Assembly (NCBI GenBank): GCA_004173355.1
Contig: SEAD01000005.1
Location: 1 to 64,000 of the forward strand
DNA: 64,000 bases
DNA from: Chitinophagaceae bacterium
GTDB taxonomy: Bacteria; Bacteroidota; Bacteroidia; Chitinophagales; Chitinophagaceae
Direction of reading: 5' to 3'
The notes below the pieces were generated by a model, which worked only from the letters and a program-made list of their open reading frames with translations, was not told the DNA's origin and made no database searches. Below, in pieces: positions 7,818-16,134 of the stretch. The position numbers and the translations under genes were made by a program. Position 1 is the stretch's first letter. The number at the start of each line of letters is the position of its first letter.

Positions 7818-9134
7818 ATGCAGATTGACGCAATATCGTTTAATGACATATCGATTTTCCACCCGGAGGAAGAATTTTCCATTTTCCATAAACTAAACTT
7901 CACCCGCACCACCGGCGGTAAGGAATGGCTGCGGTTTTATTTCACCCAGCCACTCGATGACCTGTCGCGGATCCGTGGAACCCAGGACCTGATCCGCGCG
8001 CTGATAGGTCACCTGGACCACTGGCCCGAAGACATCAGCAATGGCACCGTACTGGTCATAGACAAATTCCTCGACTATGCGCTGGACAGCATCTCTTCCA
8101 ACCTGAACAGCGTAAACAGCATTGCATACAAACTGCTGCATAGCGAAGACTATTCCATGTCGAAATATTCCATCACCCACTTCGCCGATTTTTTCCGCGG
8201 TCTCCGGCGTATCGTGGCCCTGCTGGAACCAGCCGCACTGCCTGCCAATACCCGGATTTATATCGATCGCATCGCGGGCATTATCAGTGAGCCTTCCCTC
8301 CGCGCCCTTTCGGAAACCAAAGCCGGTCACAGGTTCACTATCCGCGAAAACCTGTATTATGCAAAACTCGTGCGTGTGACCAACCGCACACGCATACTTG
8401 AGCTGATCGACATCTACAGCCGCATCGATGCCTGGTATTCGATGGCCATGGCTGTCCGGAATTACAATCTTGTATTCCCGGAATTCATCGATTCAGCAAC
8501 ACCGCTCGTTGATGCCAGGGGCCTCTACCACCTTCTTCTCCCAAAGCCGGTGCCCTACGACCTGCAGATGGATCCCGCACAGAATTTCCTGTTTCTCACG
8601 GGGGCCAATATGGCCGGCAAAAGCACACTGATCAAATCCGTGGGCACCGCCGTGTTCCTTGCCCACCTTGGCATGGGCGTGCCCGCCGCATATATGCGGC
8701 TCACACTCTTTGATGGGCTGCTCAGTAATATCAACGTGACCGATAATATCGCAAAAGGCGAGAGCTTTTTTTTCAACGAGGTGCAACGCATCCGCAACAC
8801 GATTGAAAAAATCAACAACGGCAAAAAGTGGCTCGTCCTTATTGATGAACTGTTTAAAGGCACCAATGTGGAAGATGCGATGAAATGTTCACTCGCAGTG
8901 ATCCGCGGCTTTGTCAAGATCCGGAACTCCCTGTTCATCCTGTCCACCCACCTGTATGAAATCGGCAAGGAATTAAACAGCACCCCGAATATCGCATTCA
9001 AGTATTTTGAAACAAACGTAGAGAATGACCAGCTCAGTTTCAGTTACCAGCTAAAAGATGGTGTCAGCAATGACCGTATCGGTTATGTGATCCTGAAAAG
9101 GGAAAAAGTGGTGGAGATGCTCGATAACCTTTAG
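7818..9134 (+). CDS. MutS-family ATPase lacking the mismatch-recognition domain
   Basis: This 438-residue protein has a helical N-terminal half resembling MutS core/lever helices and a C-terminal MutS ABC-type ATPase. The Walker A is GANMAGKST (about residues 262-270), followed by NVTDNIAKGESFFFNEVQRI, Walker B VLIDELFKGTN and the STHLYE switch. The mismatch-binding domain I of real MutS and the Smr domain of MutS2 are absent. A role in DNA repair or recombination is possible but untested. It sits 29 nt after pyrC and 3 nt before a possible TTG start of the peptidase gene. Confidence 0.85.
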   Translation: MQIDAISFNDISIFHPEEEFSIFHKLNFTRTTGGKEWLRFYFTQPLDDLSRIRGTQDLIRALIGHLDHWPEDISNGTVLVIDKFLDYALDSISSNLNSVNSIAYKLLHSEDYSMSKYSITHFADFFRGLRRIVALLEPAALPANTRIYIDRIAGIISEPSLRALSETKAGHRFTIRENLYYAKLVRVTNRTRILELIDIYSRIDAWYSMAMAVRNYNLVFPEFIDSATPLVDARGLYHLLLPKPVPYDLQMDPAQNFLFLTGANMAGKSTLIKSVGTAVFLAHLGMGVPAAYMRLTLFDGLLSNINVTDNIAKGESFFFNEVQRIRNTIEKINNGKKWLVLIDELFKGTNVEDAMKCSLAVIRGFVKIRNSLFILSTHLYEIGKELNSTPNIAFKYFETNVENDQLSFSYQLKDGVSNDRIGYVILKREKVVEMLDNL

Positions 9135-9190
9135 ATTTGACCTGCATCCGGCACCCCGGCAAAAACGAACCTGAAATGTTTTGTATTCAC

Positions 9191-10816
9191 ATGAAAAAAC
9201 TATCCCTCCTTTTTTTTATTGCCCTTGCATACATGCCAGTGCATGCACAGGTTACCATTGTTAAATCGCCGGCCATCGATGTAACCGCTTATCATTTCGA
9301 GATCGGGCTTTCGGATAAAACCGACAGCATCCAGGGCAGGGCCACGGTTCATTTTACCTGTCTCTCCGATACCCAGCAGGTGGCGGTTGACCTCCGTCAG
9401 CCTTCCGGTAAAACAGGATTCACGGTGTCATCCGTTCGCCTGGGTAAAACGGATCTCCGGTTCGAACAGAAATCCGACCGGATCTTTATCCATCTCGCCG
9501 GCAATGCTGCGAAAAATAAATCCCTGTCTTTTGTAATAGCTTACTCCGGTATCCCTGCCGACGGCCTGATCATCTCCACGAATAAATTCGGGAAGCGGAC
9601 CTTCTTTGCAGACAACTGGCCCAACCGGGCACACCAGTGGATTCCCTGCGTGGACGATCCCGCTGACAAGGCAACAGTGGAGTTTACGGTGACCGCACCC
9701 TCCCACTACAAAGTCATTTCCAACGGCCTGCTTGTGACCGAACAACTTGCGGGCAGTGGCATGAAGCGCACCCACTACCGGGAAGAAGTACCTTTACCGA
9801 CCAAGATCATGGTCATTGGTGTGGCAGACTTCGCCACCGAACAGTCGGGTAAAATCGGCTCGGTGCCGGTTAGCAGCTGGGTCTTCCCGGAAAACCAGCA
9901 AGAAGGCTTCGCCGATTATGGAATTGCCCCTCCCATACTGCAGTGGATGCGGGATTATATTGGACCGTTCCCCTACAAAAAACTGGCGCATGTACAATCG
10001 AAAACCATTTTCGGCGGCATGGAAAATGCCGGTGCAATTTTCTATTACGAAAATTCCGTCAATGGCCGCGTCAACAATGAATCACTGATCGCCCATGAAA
10101 CCGCTCACCAGTTTTTTGGTGATATGGTCACGGAACAGGATTTCTCACAGGTCTGGCTGAGCGAAGGCTTCGCCACGTACATGACCCACCTGTACATCGG
10201 GTCAAAATACGGAGAAGACAGTCTCTCCCGCGAAATGGCAAAAGACCGCAGCCAGATCATAGCCTTCTCCCGTTCCAAAAAACTCCCGGTCATTGATACG
10301 GTGTCTAAAATGATGGACCTGCTTAATATCAACAGTTACCAGAAAGGATCATGGATTCTGCATATGCTTCGCCGGGAAACAGGCGACTCGCTGTTCCGGC
10401 TTTCACTGCGCGAATATTATCGCAGCTACGCAGGAAAAAATGCAACAACCACCAATCTCAAAAATATCTTTCAACAGGTGACCCATAAGTCGCTGGACAC
10501 TTTTTTCCACCAGTGGCTTGAAATCCCCGGACAGCCCGATCTTGATATCCGCTGGAGCTACAGCATCGAATCCGGATTACTGCAGATCACAATCAAACAA
10601 CAGCAAGCACAACCCTTCAGCTTCCCGCTGGAATTTGAAATCCAGGGGAAAGACAATACTAAACAAACCATCCGTTTCGAGGTCAGCCAGCCAAGGCAGA
10701 TTTTCCTGGTGCCTTACCCGTCCGAACCATTGAGCATCCGTCCTGATCCCGGAACCTCCCTTCTCTTTTCTTCAGTGATCAGCCGGAAACCGGTGATGAC
10801 CGATCCTGCAAAATAA
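9191..10816 (+). CDS. M1-family zinc aminopeptidase, secreted
   Basis: The 541-residue protein begins with a signal peptide (MKKLSLLFFIALAYMPVHAQ). It carries the M1 exopeptidase motif GGMEN (275-279), the zinc motif HETAH (302-306) and the downstream glutamate in SEGFATYM. The N-terminal beta domain precedes the catalytic domain. It probably trims amino-terminal residues from peptides in the periplasm or at the surface. The ATG at 9191 is chosen because it begins the signal peptide; a TTG at 9137 would add 18 residues. Confidence 0.92.
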   Translation: MKKLSLLFFIALAYMPVHAQVTIVKSPAIDVTAYHFEIGLSDKTDSIQGRATVHFTCLSDTQQVAVDLRQPSGKTGFTVSSVRLGKTDLRFEQKSDRIFIHLAGNAAKNKSLSFVIAYSGIPADGLIISTNKFGKRTFFADNWPNRAHQWIPCVDDPADKATVEFTVTAPSHYKVISNGLLVTEQLAGSGMKRTHYREEVPLPTKIMVIGVADFATEQSGKIGSVPVSSWVFPENQQEGFADYGIAPPILQWMRDYIGPFPYKKLAHVQSKTIFGGMENAGAIFYYENSVNGRVNNESLIAHETAHQFFGDMVTEQDFSQVWLSEGFATYMTHLYIGSKYGEDSLSREMAKDRSQIIAFSRSKKLPVIDTVSKMMDLLNINSYQKGSWILHMLRRETGDSLFRLSLREYYRSYAGKNATTTNLKNIFQQVTHKSLDTFFHQWLEIPGQPDLDIRWSYSIESGLLQITIKQQQAQPFSFPLEFEIQGKDNTKQTIRFEVSQPRQIFLVPYPSEPLSIRPDPGTSLLFSSVISRKPVMTDPAK

Positions 10817-10955
10817 TACGGGATGCTACCCGTTTCCTTGTGTATATGCCCGGTCATCGCGGGGAATAATACATTGTTATGCCGGTGATCTTCCCGAGGT
10901 TTTGGCGGCACGCTGGTTGAATTTTACACCGTTGGTAATCTTCAACATTCCTTCT

Positions 10956-12506
10956 ATGCTTGTACGGACATTTGGCAGCGCGGTCTTTGGTGTGGAAGCA
11001 ATCAGTATTACCATAGAAGTGAACTGGATTGAAGGTTCAGGCAAGGATCCGCTCATTGTTGGTTTGCCGGACAATGCAGTCCGCGAGAGCCTGCAGCGGA
11101 TTGAAAGCACCTTCAAGACAAACGGGTACCGGGTACCGCGTACAAAGGTGGTCGTGAATATGGCGCCTGCTGACCTGAAAAAAAGTGGCACTGCATTCGA
11201 CCTGCCGATTGCCATGGGTATCCTGGGTGCATCGGAACAACTGGACAACAGCCAGCCCCTGGCCGACTATGTCATCATGGGCGAACTGGGCCTGAACGGC
11301 GAACTGCGACCCATACGGGGCGCCCTGCCTATCGCACTGCAGGCCCGGACGGGCGGGTTCCGCGGACTGATCGTGCCCGCAGCCAATGCCAAGGAGGCCG
11401 CCATGGTAAGTGGAATCAGTGTGTATGGTGTAAGCCATATCACCGAAGTCATTTCGTTCTTTGAAAACAGGGAAACCGGGTTAGCACCCGTAACCATCAA
11501 CATGCAGGACCAGTTCTTTTCATCCCAGTATGATTTTGATATCGACTTTGCGGAAGTCCGCGGTCAGGAAAGCATTAAACGTGCGCTCGAGATTGCTGCT
11601 GCCGGCGGCCACAATGCCATCCTGATCGGGCCACCGGGTGCAGGCAAAACCATGCTCGCCAAAAGGCTGCCTACAATCTTACCGCCATTGAGTATGCAGG
11701 AAGCACTGGAAACAACCAAGATCCATTCGGTTGCAGGGAAACTGGACAGCAACAGCACACTAGTGTCAAGACGTCCTTTCCGTGCACCGCATCACTCCAG
11801 CAGCGCAGCTGCACTCGTGGGCGGCGGCGGCATACCCCAACCCGGCGAAATTTCGCTTGCGCATAACGGCATCCTCTTCCTGGATGAGCTGCCGGAATTC
11901 CAGCGCTCCGTGCTGGAGGTAATGCGCCAGCCCATGGAAGAACGCAAGGTGACGATCGCCAGGGCCCGGATCTCGGTCGATTTCCCCGCATCATTTATGT
12001 TGCTGGCATCGATGAACCCCTGCCCCTGTGGTTTCTTTAACCATCCCGAACGAAGCTGCACCTGTCCGCCCGGACTGGTGCAGCGATACCTGCACCGGAT
12101 TTCAGGACCACTGCTCGACCGGATTGACCTGCATGTGGAAGTAACGCCAGTCCCGTTCAGTGAACTCTCGCTGGGTCGCCAGCAGGAAAACTCTGCCAGC
12201 ATCCGAAACCGGGTGATCGCGGCAAGGGAAATCCAGGGCAGGAGGTTTGAAGGCCACGCCGGGACATATGCCAATGCACAGATGGGCAGCCGGCTCCTGA
12301 AAACCATCTGCGCCATCGACAAGGCGGGTACTGCACTGCTGAAGACCGCCATGCACCGGTTAAACCTGTCTGCACGGGCCTATGAGCGGATTCTCAAGGT
12401 ATCACGTACCATCGCCGATCTGGGGGGAAGCGCTGACATTCAGGCGCAACACCTGGCGGAAGCGATCCAGTACAGAAGCCTGGACCGGCAGGGATGGGCA
12501 GGCTGA
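10956..12506 (+). CDS. comM: YifB/ComM-family Mg-chelatase-like AAA+ ATPase
   Basis: The 516-residue protein has the N-terminal ChlI-like domain (MLVRTFGSAVFGVEA onward), then an AAA+ core with Walker A GPPGAGKT (225-232), the SRRPFRAPHHSSS loop and Walker B ILFLDELPEF, then the C-terminal Mg-chelatase subdomain with a CPCG...CTCPP cysteine block. In naturally competent bacteria ComM is a branch-migration helicase for integrating DNA; the role here is inferred. The start at 10956 matches the family N-terminus. Confidence 0.92.
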   Translation: MLVRTFGSAVFGVEAISITIEVNWIEGSGKDPLIVGLPDNAVRESLQRIESTFKTNGYRVPRTKVVVNMAPADLKKSGTAFDLPIAMGILGASEQLDNSQPLADYVIMGELGLNGELRPIRGALPIALQARTGGFRGLIVPAANAKEAAMVSGISVYGVSHITEVISFFENRETGLAPVTINMQDQFFSSQYDFDIDFAEVRGQESIKRALEIAAAGGHNAILIGPPGAGKTMLAKRLPTILPPLSMQEALETTKIHSVAGKLDSNSTLVSRRPFRAPHHSSSAAALVGGGGIPQPGEISLAHNGILFLDELPEFQRSVLEVMRQPMEERKVTIARARISVDFPASFMLLASMNPCPCGFFNHPERSCTCPPGLVQRYLHRISGPLLDRIDLHVEVTPVPFSELSLGRQQENSASIRNRVIAAREIQGRRFEGHAGTYANAQMGSRLLKTICAIDKAGTALLKTAMHRLNLSARAYERILKVSRTIADLGGSADIQAQHLAEAIQYRSLDRQGWAG

Positions 12507-12644
12507 AATCCAGCAAGGGCCGGCATCCCGGGGAAAGTGAAATCGCGCAGTCATGCTAGTTTGGCATTTTTCCCGAACTTGTATAGTGTTTGCGTGTTGT
12601 AACCCCGATACTTTACAACGATACTCCCAATCAAGAACTGACCG

Positions 12645-14471
12645 ATGAAAATATTGTTACGTTACTTAAAACCGCAGAAGTGGCTGGTGCTCGCTGTGCT
12701 GTTGCTGTCCGCGATAAACATCAGCTTTTCGCTGTTTGATCCCATTATTTTTGGTAAACTGGTTGAACTTGGCCGCGTGTATTTCGAACGTACCGGTGCC
12801 GGAACAGCATTCAGCCAGCATGATTTCCTTTTCATCAAGGAGCCTTACCTCAATGCTGCCAATAAAAACGATATACTCTATGGAGTGGTATGGCTGCTGG
12901 GAGCATCGGTTACCGTGGCCATGGTGAGCCGGATTGCCAAAGCCTTCCAGGATTATTTCCTCGCCCTGATCACCCAGAAATTCGGGGCTACTATTTTTAC
13001 CGATGGCCTGCAGCACGCCATGAAACTGCCTTACCATGATTTTGAAGACCAGCGGAGTGGCGAGACACTTGGAATTCTTCAGAAAGTGCGGCAGGATACG
13101 GAGAAGTTCATGGCCATGTTTATAAACGTCCTGTTCCCGGTTGTGGTAGGCATAGTGTTCGTTGCCGTATATGCTGTTAAAAAAGACTGGCGTCTTCCGA
13201 TTGTTTACTTCGGGGGTATTTTCCTCCTGACATTTATCTCCAATGTGCTGAGTAAAAAAATCAAAAAAATCCAGAAACACATTGTCGCGCAGACTACATC
13301 CCTCGCCGGTGCAACAACAGAGTCATTACGCAATATTGAGTTGGTCAAAAGCCTTGGGCTGACAGAACAGGAAGTAGGACGGCTCAACAAGAACACATTC
13401 AAAATCCTCGGCCTTGAACTGACCAAGGTGAAAAGGATGCGCAGTATCAGTTTTATCCAGGGCACATTTGTAAACACACTCCGGCAGGTGATCCTGTTCA
13501 TGCTTATGCTGCTGGTGTTCCAGAAGGAAATGCTGCCGGGCGAGATTGTGACCATGCAGATTTTCTCCTTCTTTGTGTTTGGTCCGTTGCAGGAAATCGG
13601 CAATATTATTCTCTCCTACCGGGAGGCTGAAGCGTCATTAATCAACTTTGAAACGCTGATGACCAAACAGCCGGAGCCGCAGGCAAAAAACCCGACACAC
13701 CTCGGCGATATCCAGACACTGGAGTTTAACCATGTTGGCTTCAAACACCAGTCAGCGAAACAAAGTGCAATCAATGATATCAGCTTCGAGGCAAAAAAAG
13801 GGGAAACGATTGCGTTTGTAGGACCTTCCGGATCCGGAAAAACAACCCTGATGAAACTGCTGGTGGGACTCTACCGTCCGCAGAAAGGGAAAGTCCTGTA
13901 CAATGGCATGGATGAAATGTCCATTGACTTCAACGACCTGCGAAGCAAGATTGGTTTTGTAACGCAGGACACACAGCTGTTCTCCGGGACTATCCGCGAG
14001 AACCTGCTTTTTGTAAACCCTTCAGCAACCGAATCCGACCTGCAGGATGCGCTGGATAAGGCCGCCACCCAGAACCTTCTCGCCCGGGCGGAAAAAGGAC
14101 TTGAGACAACGATTGGCGAAGGCGGTTTGAAACTTTCCGGTGGGGAGAAACAACGCCTGAGTATCGCGAGGGCACTGATCCGTAAACCACAGCTGCTGCT
14201 CTTCGATGAAGCCACTTCCGCACTTGACTCACTGACCGAGGAGGAAATCACACATACAATCCGTCGCATTTCACTCGAAGGAAACCAGGTAACGATCCTG
14301 ATTGCACACCGCCTGTCCACCATCATGCATGCAGACCGGATTTACGTCCTTGAAAAGGGTGATGTGGTCGAAACCGGAAGCCATGCCAAACTGCTCGCGG
14401 AGAAAGGCCTCTACTACGCCATGTGGCGCCAGCAGATTGGTGAAAGAAAAGATAACCTTACCACCGCGTAA
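12645..14471 (+). CDS. ABC exporter, fused membrane and ATPase domains
   Basis: A 608-residue half-transporter. About six membrane helices lie in residues 1-330 and the nucleotide-binding domain in 350-600: Walker A GPSGSGKTT (393-401), signature LSGGE (497-501), Walker B with D521-E522, and the H-loop in LIAHRLST. It should work as a homodimer exporting lipids, peptides or drugs. The substrate cannot be read from sequence, and MsbA-like or multidrug roles are both possible. A rhodanese gene follows 69 nt downstream. Confidence 0.9.
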   Translation: MKILLRYLKPQKWLVLAVLLLSAINISFSLFDPIIFGKLVELGRVYFERTGAGTAFSQHDFLFIKEPYLNAANKNDILYGVVWLLGASVTVAMVSRIAKAFQDYFLALITQKFGATIFTDGLQHAMKLPYHDFEDQRSGETLGILQKVRQDTEKFMAMFINVLFPVVVGIVFVAVYAVKKDWRLPIVYFGGIFLLTFISNVLSKKIKKIQKHIVAQTTSLAGATTESLRNIELVKSLGLTEQEVGRLNKNTFKILGLELTKVKRMRSISFIQGTFVNTLRQVILFMLMLLVFQKEMLPGEIVTMQIFSFFVFGPLQEIGNIILSYREAEASLINFETLMTKQPEPQAKNPTHLGDIQTLEFNHVGFKHQSAKQSAINDISFEAKKGETIAFVGPSGSGKTTLMKLLVGLYRPQKGKVLYNGMDEMSIDFNDLRSKIGFVTQDTQLFSGTIRENLLFVNPSATESDLQDALDKAATQNLLARAEKGLETTIGEGGLKLSGGEKQRLSIARALIRKPQLLLFDEATSALDSLTEEEITHTIRRISLEGNQVTILIAHRLSTIMHADRIYVLEKGDVVETGSHAKLLAEKGLYYAMWRQQIGERKDNLTTA

Positions 14472-14540
14472 TGTTTCGGTCAGGTGTTTGATGTATTATT
14501 GCGGAGAGACCGGATACAGGAAAAAGACCGGTGATTGTAT

Positions 14541-14846
14541 ATGGGACTGTTTTCGTCACTGTTCGGGGGAGGGCTGAAGGCCGCACTCGAAGAAGGTTCA
14601 GCCATTATTGATATCCGTTCGGCCGCTGAGTATGACAGCGGTCATGTACCGGGAGCGCACAACATCCCGGTAGACCGGATCGCCATCAGCATACCCCGGA
14701 TAAAAGGTTTCGGGAAAGTCATTATCTGCGGCGCCGGTGATTCGCGCAACTCGCAGGCAACCGACCTGCTCCGTCGGAATGGCATTACCTCTTTTATCGA
14801 TGGCGGTTCCTGGGATCGCGTATACCGTAGCTGGAAAAAAACCTGA
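14541..14846 (+). CDS. Single-domain rhodanese-like protein
   Basis: The 101-residue protein is one rhodanese domain without a signal peptide. The active loop is C63-G-A-G-D-S-R69, the C-X5-R persulfide-binding loop, so it is probably catalytic. IIDIRSAAEYDSGHVPGAHNIP is the typical N-terminal block. It may move sulfane sulfur between thiols in the cytosol. A TTG at 14535 would add two residues; the ATG is preferred. Confidence 0.88.
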   Translation: MGLFSSLFGGGLKAALEEGSAIIDIRSAAEYDSGHVPGAHNIPVDRIAISIPRIKGFGKVIICGAGDSRNSQATDLLRRNGITSFIDGGSWDRVYRSWKKT

Positions 14847-14848
14847 AC

Positions 14849-15304
14849 CTATCCTTCCTTTTTCTTTTCGTCCTTCCCGCGCCACCAGTCCGTGAAGAAG
14901 TTGGAGCGTTCCAGCTCTTCCATGTCACTCAATTCCCATTCGAGGGCCTTGGTGCTCAGTGTTACTTCTACAAATGACACAATGAGTGAAGCCAGGAGAC
15001 TCAGCAGGCTGATCGCAAACACCATTTCCGTCAGCAGCATCCATTGCTGGTAAACACCATACATCGTTACCACACAACACACAAAGGAAAACACACCCAG
15101 CGCCTGCATCAGCCGCACGAGATTGATCCTTGTCCGCAGGATCTTGATCTGCTTGAGCAGCAGGTGGTTTTTTTCACCACGGGTGTATTCATCATGCAGC
15201 TTACGGATGAGCGCCGCCAGTGCAAGGTACCGGTTTGTATAAGCCAGCAGCAGCAGGCTGATCGCAGGAAAAAGCAGTGCCGGTGTATTGAAGGTGATTT
15301 CCAT
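14849..15304 (-). CDS. DUF2721 membrane protein
   Basis: This 151-residue protein fits DUF2721: a first hydrophobic helix (PALLFPAISLLLLAYTNRYL), a basic cytoplasmic stretch with KQIKILRTRINLVR, two more membrane helices and a charged tail (DWWRGKDEKKKEG). No function is known. The start at 15304 lies 4 nt from a -7 promoter box; a longer frame from 15406 is rejected because it would run through a strong hairpin. It converges with the rhodanese gene, stops 2 nt apart. Confidence 0.8.
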   Translation of the reverse strand: MEITFNTPALLFPAISLLLLAYTNRYLALAALIRKLHDEYTRGEKNHLLLKQIKILRTRINLVRLMQALGVFSFVCCVVTMYGVYQQWMLLTEMVFAISLLSLLASLIVSFVEVTLSTKALEWELSDMEELERSNFFTDWWRGKDEKKKEG

Positions 15305-15308
15305 CTGC

Positions 15309-15316
15309 CAAATATA
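15309..15316 (-). promoter_or_regulatory. -7 element TATATTTG for the DUF2721 gene
   Basis: An exact TAnnTTTG match on the minus strand, 4 nt before the ATG (15304). The hairpin at 15316-15351 lies just upstream where a -33 region would be, and no clear TTG is seen. Confidence 0.5.
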
Positions 15317-15351
15317 AGGGGCCATTCCGGAAAGATCCGGAACAGCCCCTT
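15316..15351. terminator. Long two-part hairpin
   Basis: Outer arms AAGGGGC (15316-15322) and GCCCCTT (15345-15351) enclose perfect inner arms TTCCGGA (15325-15331) and TCCGGAA (15336-15342) with an AAGA loop. On the minus strand it could end transcription of the lipoprotein gene, but the T-tract is weak and doubles as the next promoter. Confidence 0.5.
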
Positions 15352-15474
15352 GAAACAAAACCCGGGTACGGGTCAAACTGAACCCTGAGCAGTAAACTGA
15401 TCGCAACAGTTCATGGAAACACCCTGCTATCCCGCAGGGAATATCTTAGCTGCCGACTATCGCATGGAAGGTGA

Positions 15475-16038
15475 TCAGTTGACTACCACATTAAAAGTGG
15501 CTTCCACGTCCGTGCCCGACTTTGCGCTGTCGACCTGGTCGTCAGCAGCTTTGTTGGGAGGGTCGGCCGGGTAATGACGGAGTGTAATTACCACCTGGCC
15601 GGTGCCCGCCGCACCTGTTGTCCATGTACTCGTAGTTCCCAGCGCAATGCCATTGCTGTCGTTGTTGAGGTTACTCACCGTCAGGTTGCCTGCGGCAGTC
15701 GGACGGTAATAAAACCGGTGTGCATGGCTCTCTTCTTCGACCTCAAGTGTGATATCTTCCACCGGTGTGGCTGTCTCGTTGAGCAGCTGGATACTTGCTG
15801 AATAGGTAGTATTCGGGGAGAGATCGATATCATCGGTCACAGGCGAAGCACCACCGGGGCCATCGGGATCGGTAAACTCATAGACTAATGGTGTGGTGGA
15901 ACCAGCGGCCGTGAGACGGACAATCATTGTCGTGATCACTTCTTCTTCATTGGTTTCACCCTTGTCTTTTTTACAACCGGCGAAAACCGTGGCCAGTACG
16001 ATACATGCGAGGCTTGTCTTCAGGAGGTTTTTTTTCAT
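15475..16038 (-). CDS. Lipoprotein of the TonB receptor locus
   Basis: The product (187 residues from this start) has a lipoprotein signal with lipobox FAGC (Cys about residue 22) followed by KKDKGE. The mature part is a beta-rich domain with a repeated Thr/Ala-rich pattern, one HAHRFYYRP segment containing two His, and no Cys after the lipobox. I recognise it only as a recurrent Bacteroidota lipoprotein seen beside TonB receptors. It follows the receptor gene by 96 nt and is likely co-transcribed. A start three codons upstream (16047) is possible. It might bind the receptor's ligand (inference). Confidence 0.75.
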   Translation of the reverse strand: MKKNLLKTSLACIVLATVFAGCKKDKGETNEEEVITTMIVRLTAAGSTTPLVYEFTDPDGPGGASPVTDDIDLSPNTTYSASIQLLNETATPVEDITLEVEEESHAHRFYYRPTAAGNLTVSNLNNDSNGIALGTTSTWTTGAAGTGQVVITLRHYPADPPNKAADDQVDSAKSGTDVEATFNVVVN

Positions 16039-16134
16039 GTCTCTCATTTAAAGATTAAAAGAATTAAGAATAACGTGCTGTTGCAGCAGGTCTGTAAAGT
16101 GATGCGCCAGTGGCATCATGTGTGGTTGTGATTG

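Noticed and set aside
15422-15439. CCCTGC/GCAGGG hairpin after the lipoprotein gene as its terminator
   Set aside because: The stem is only 6 bp and has no T-run on either strand, so I did not list it as a feature.
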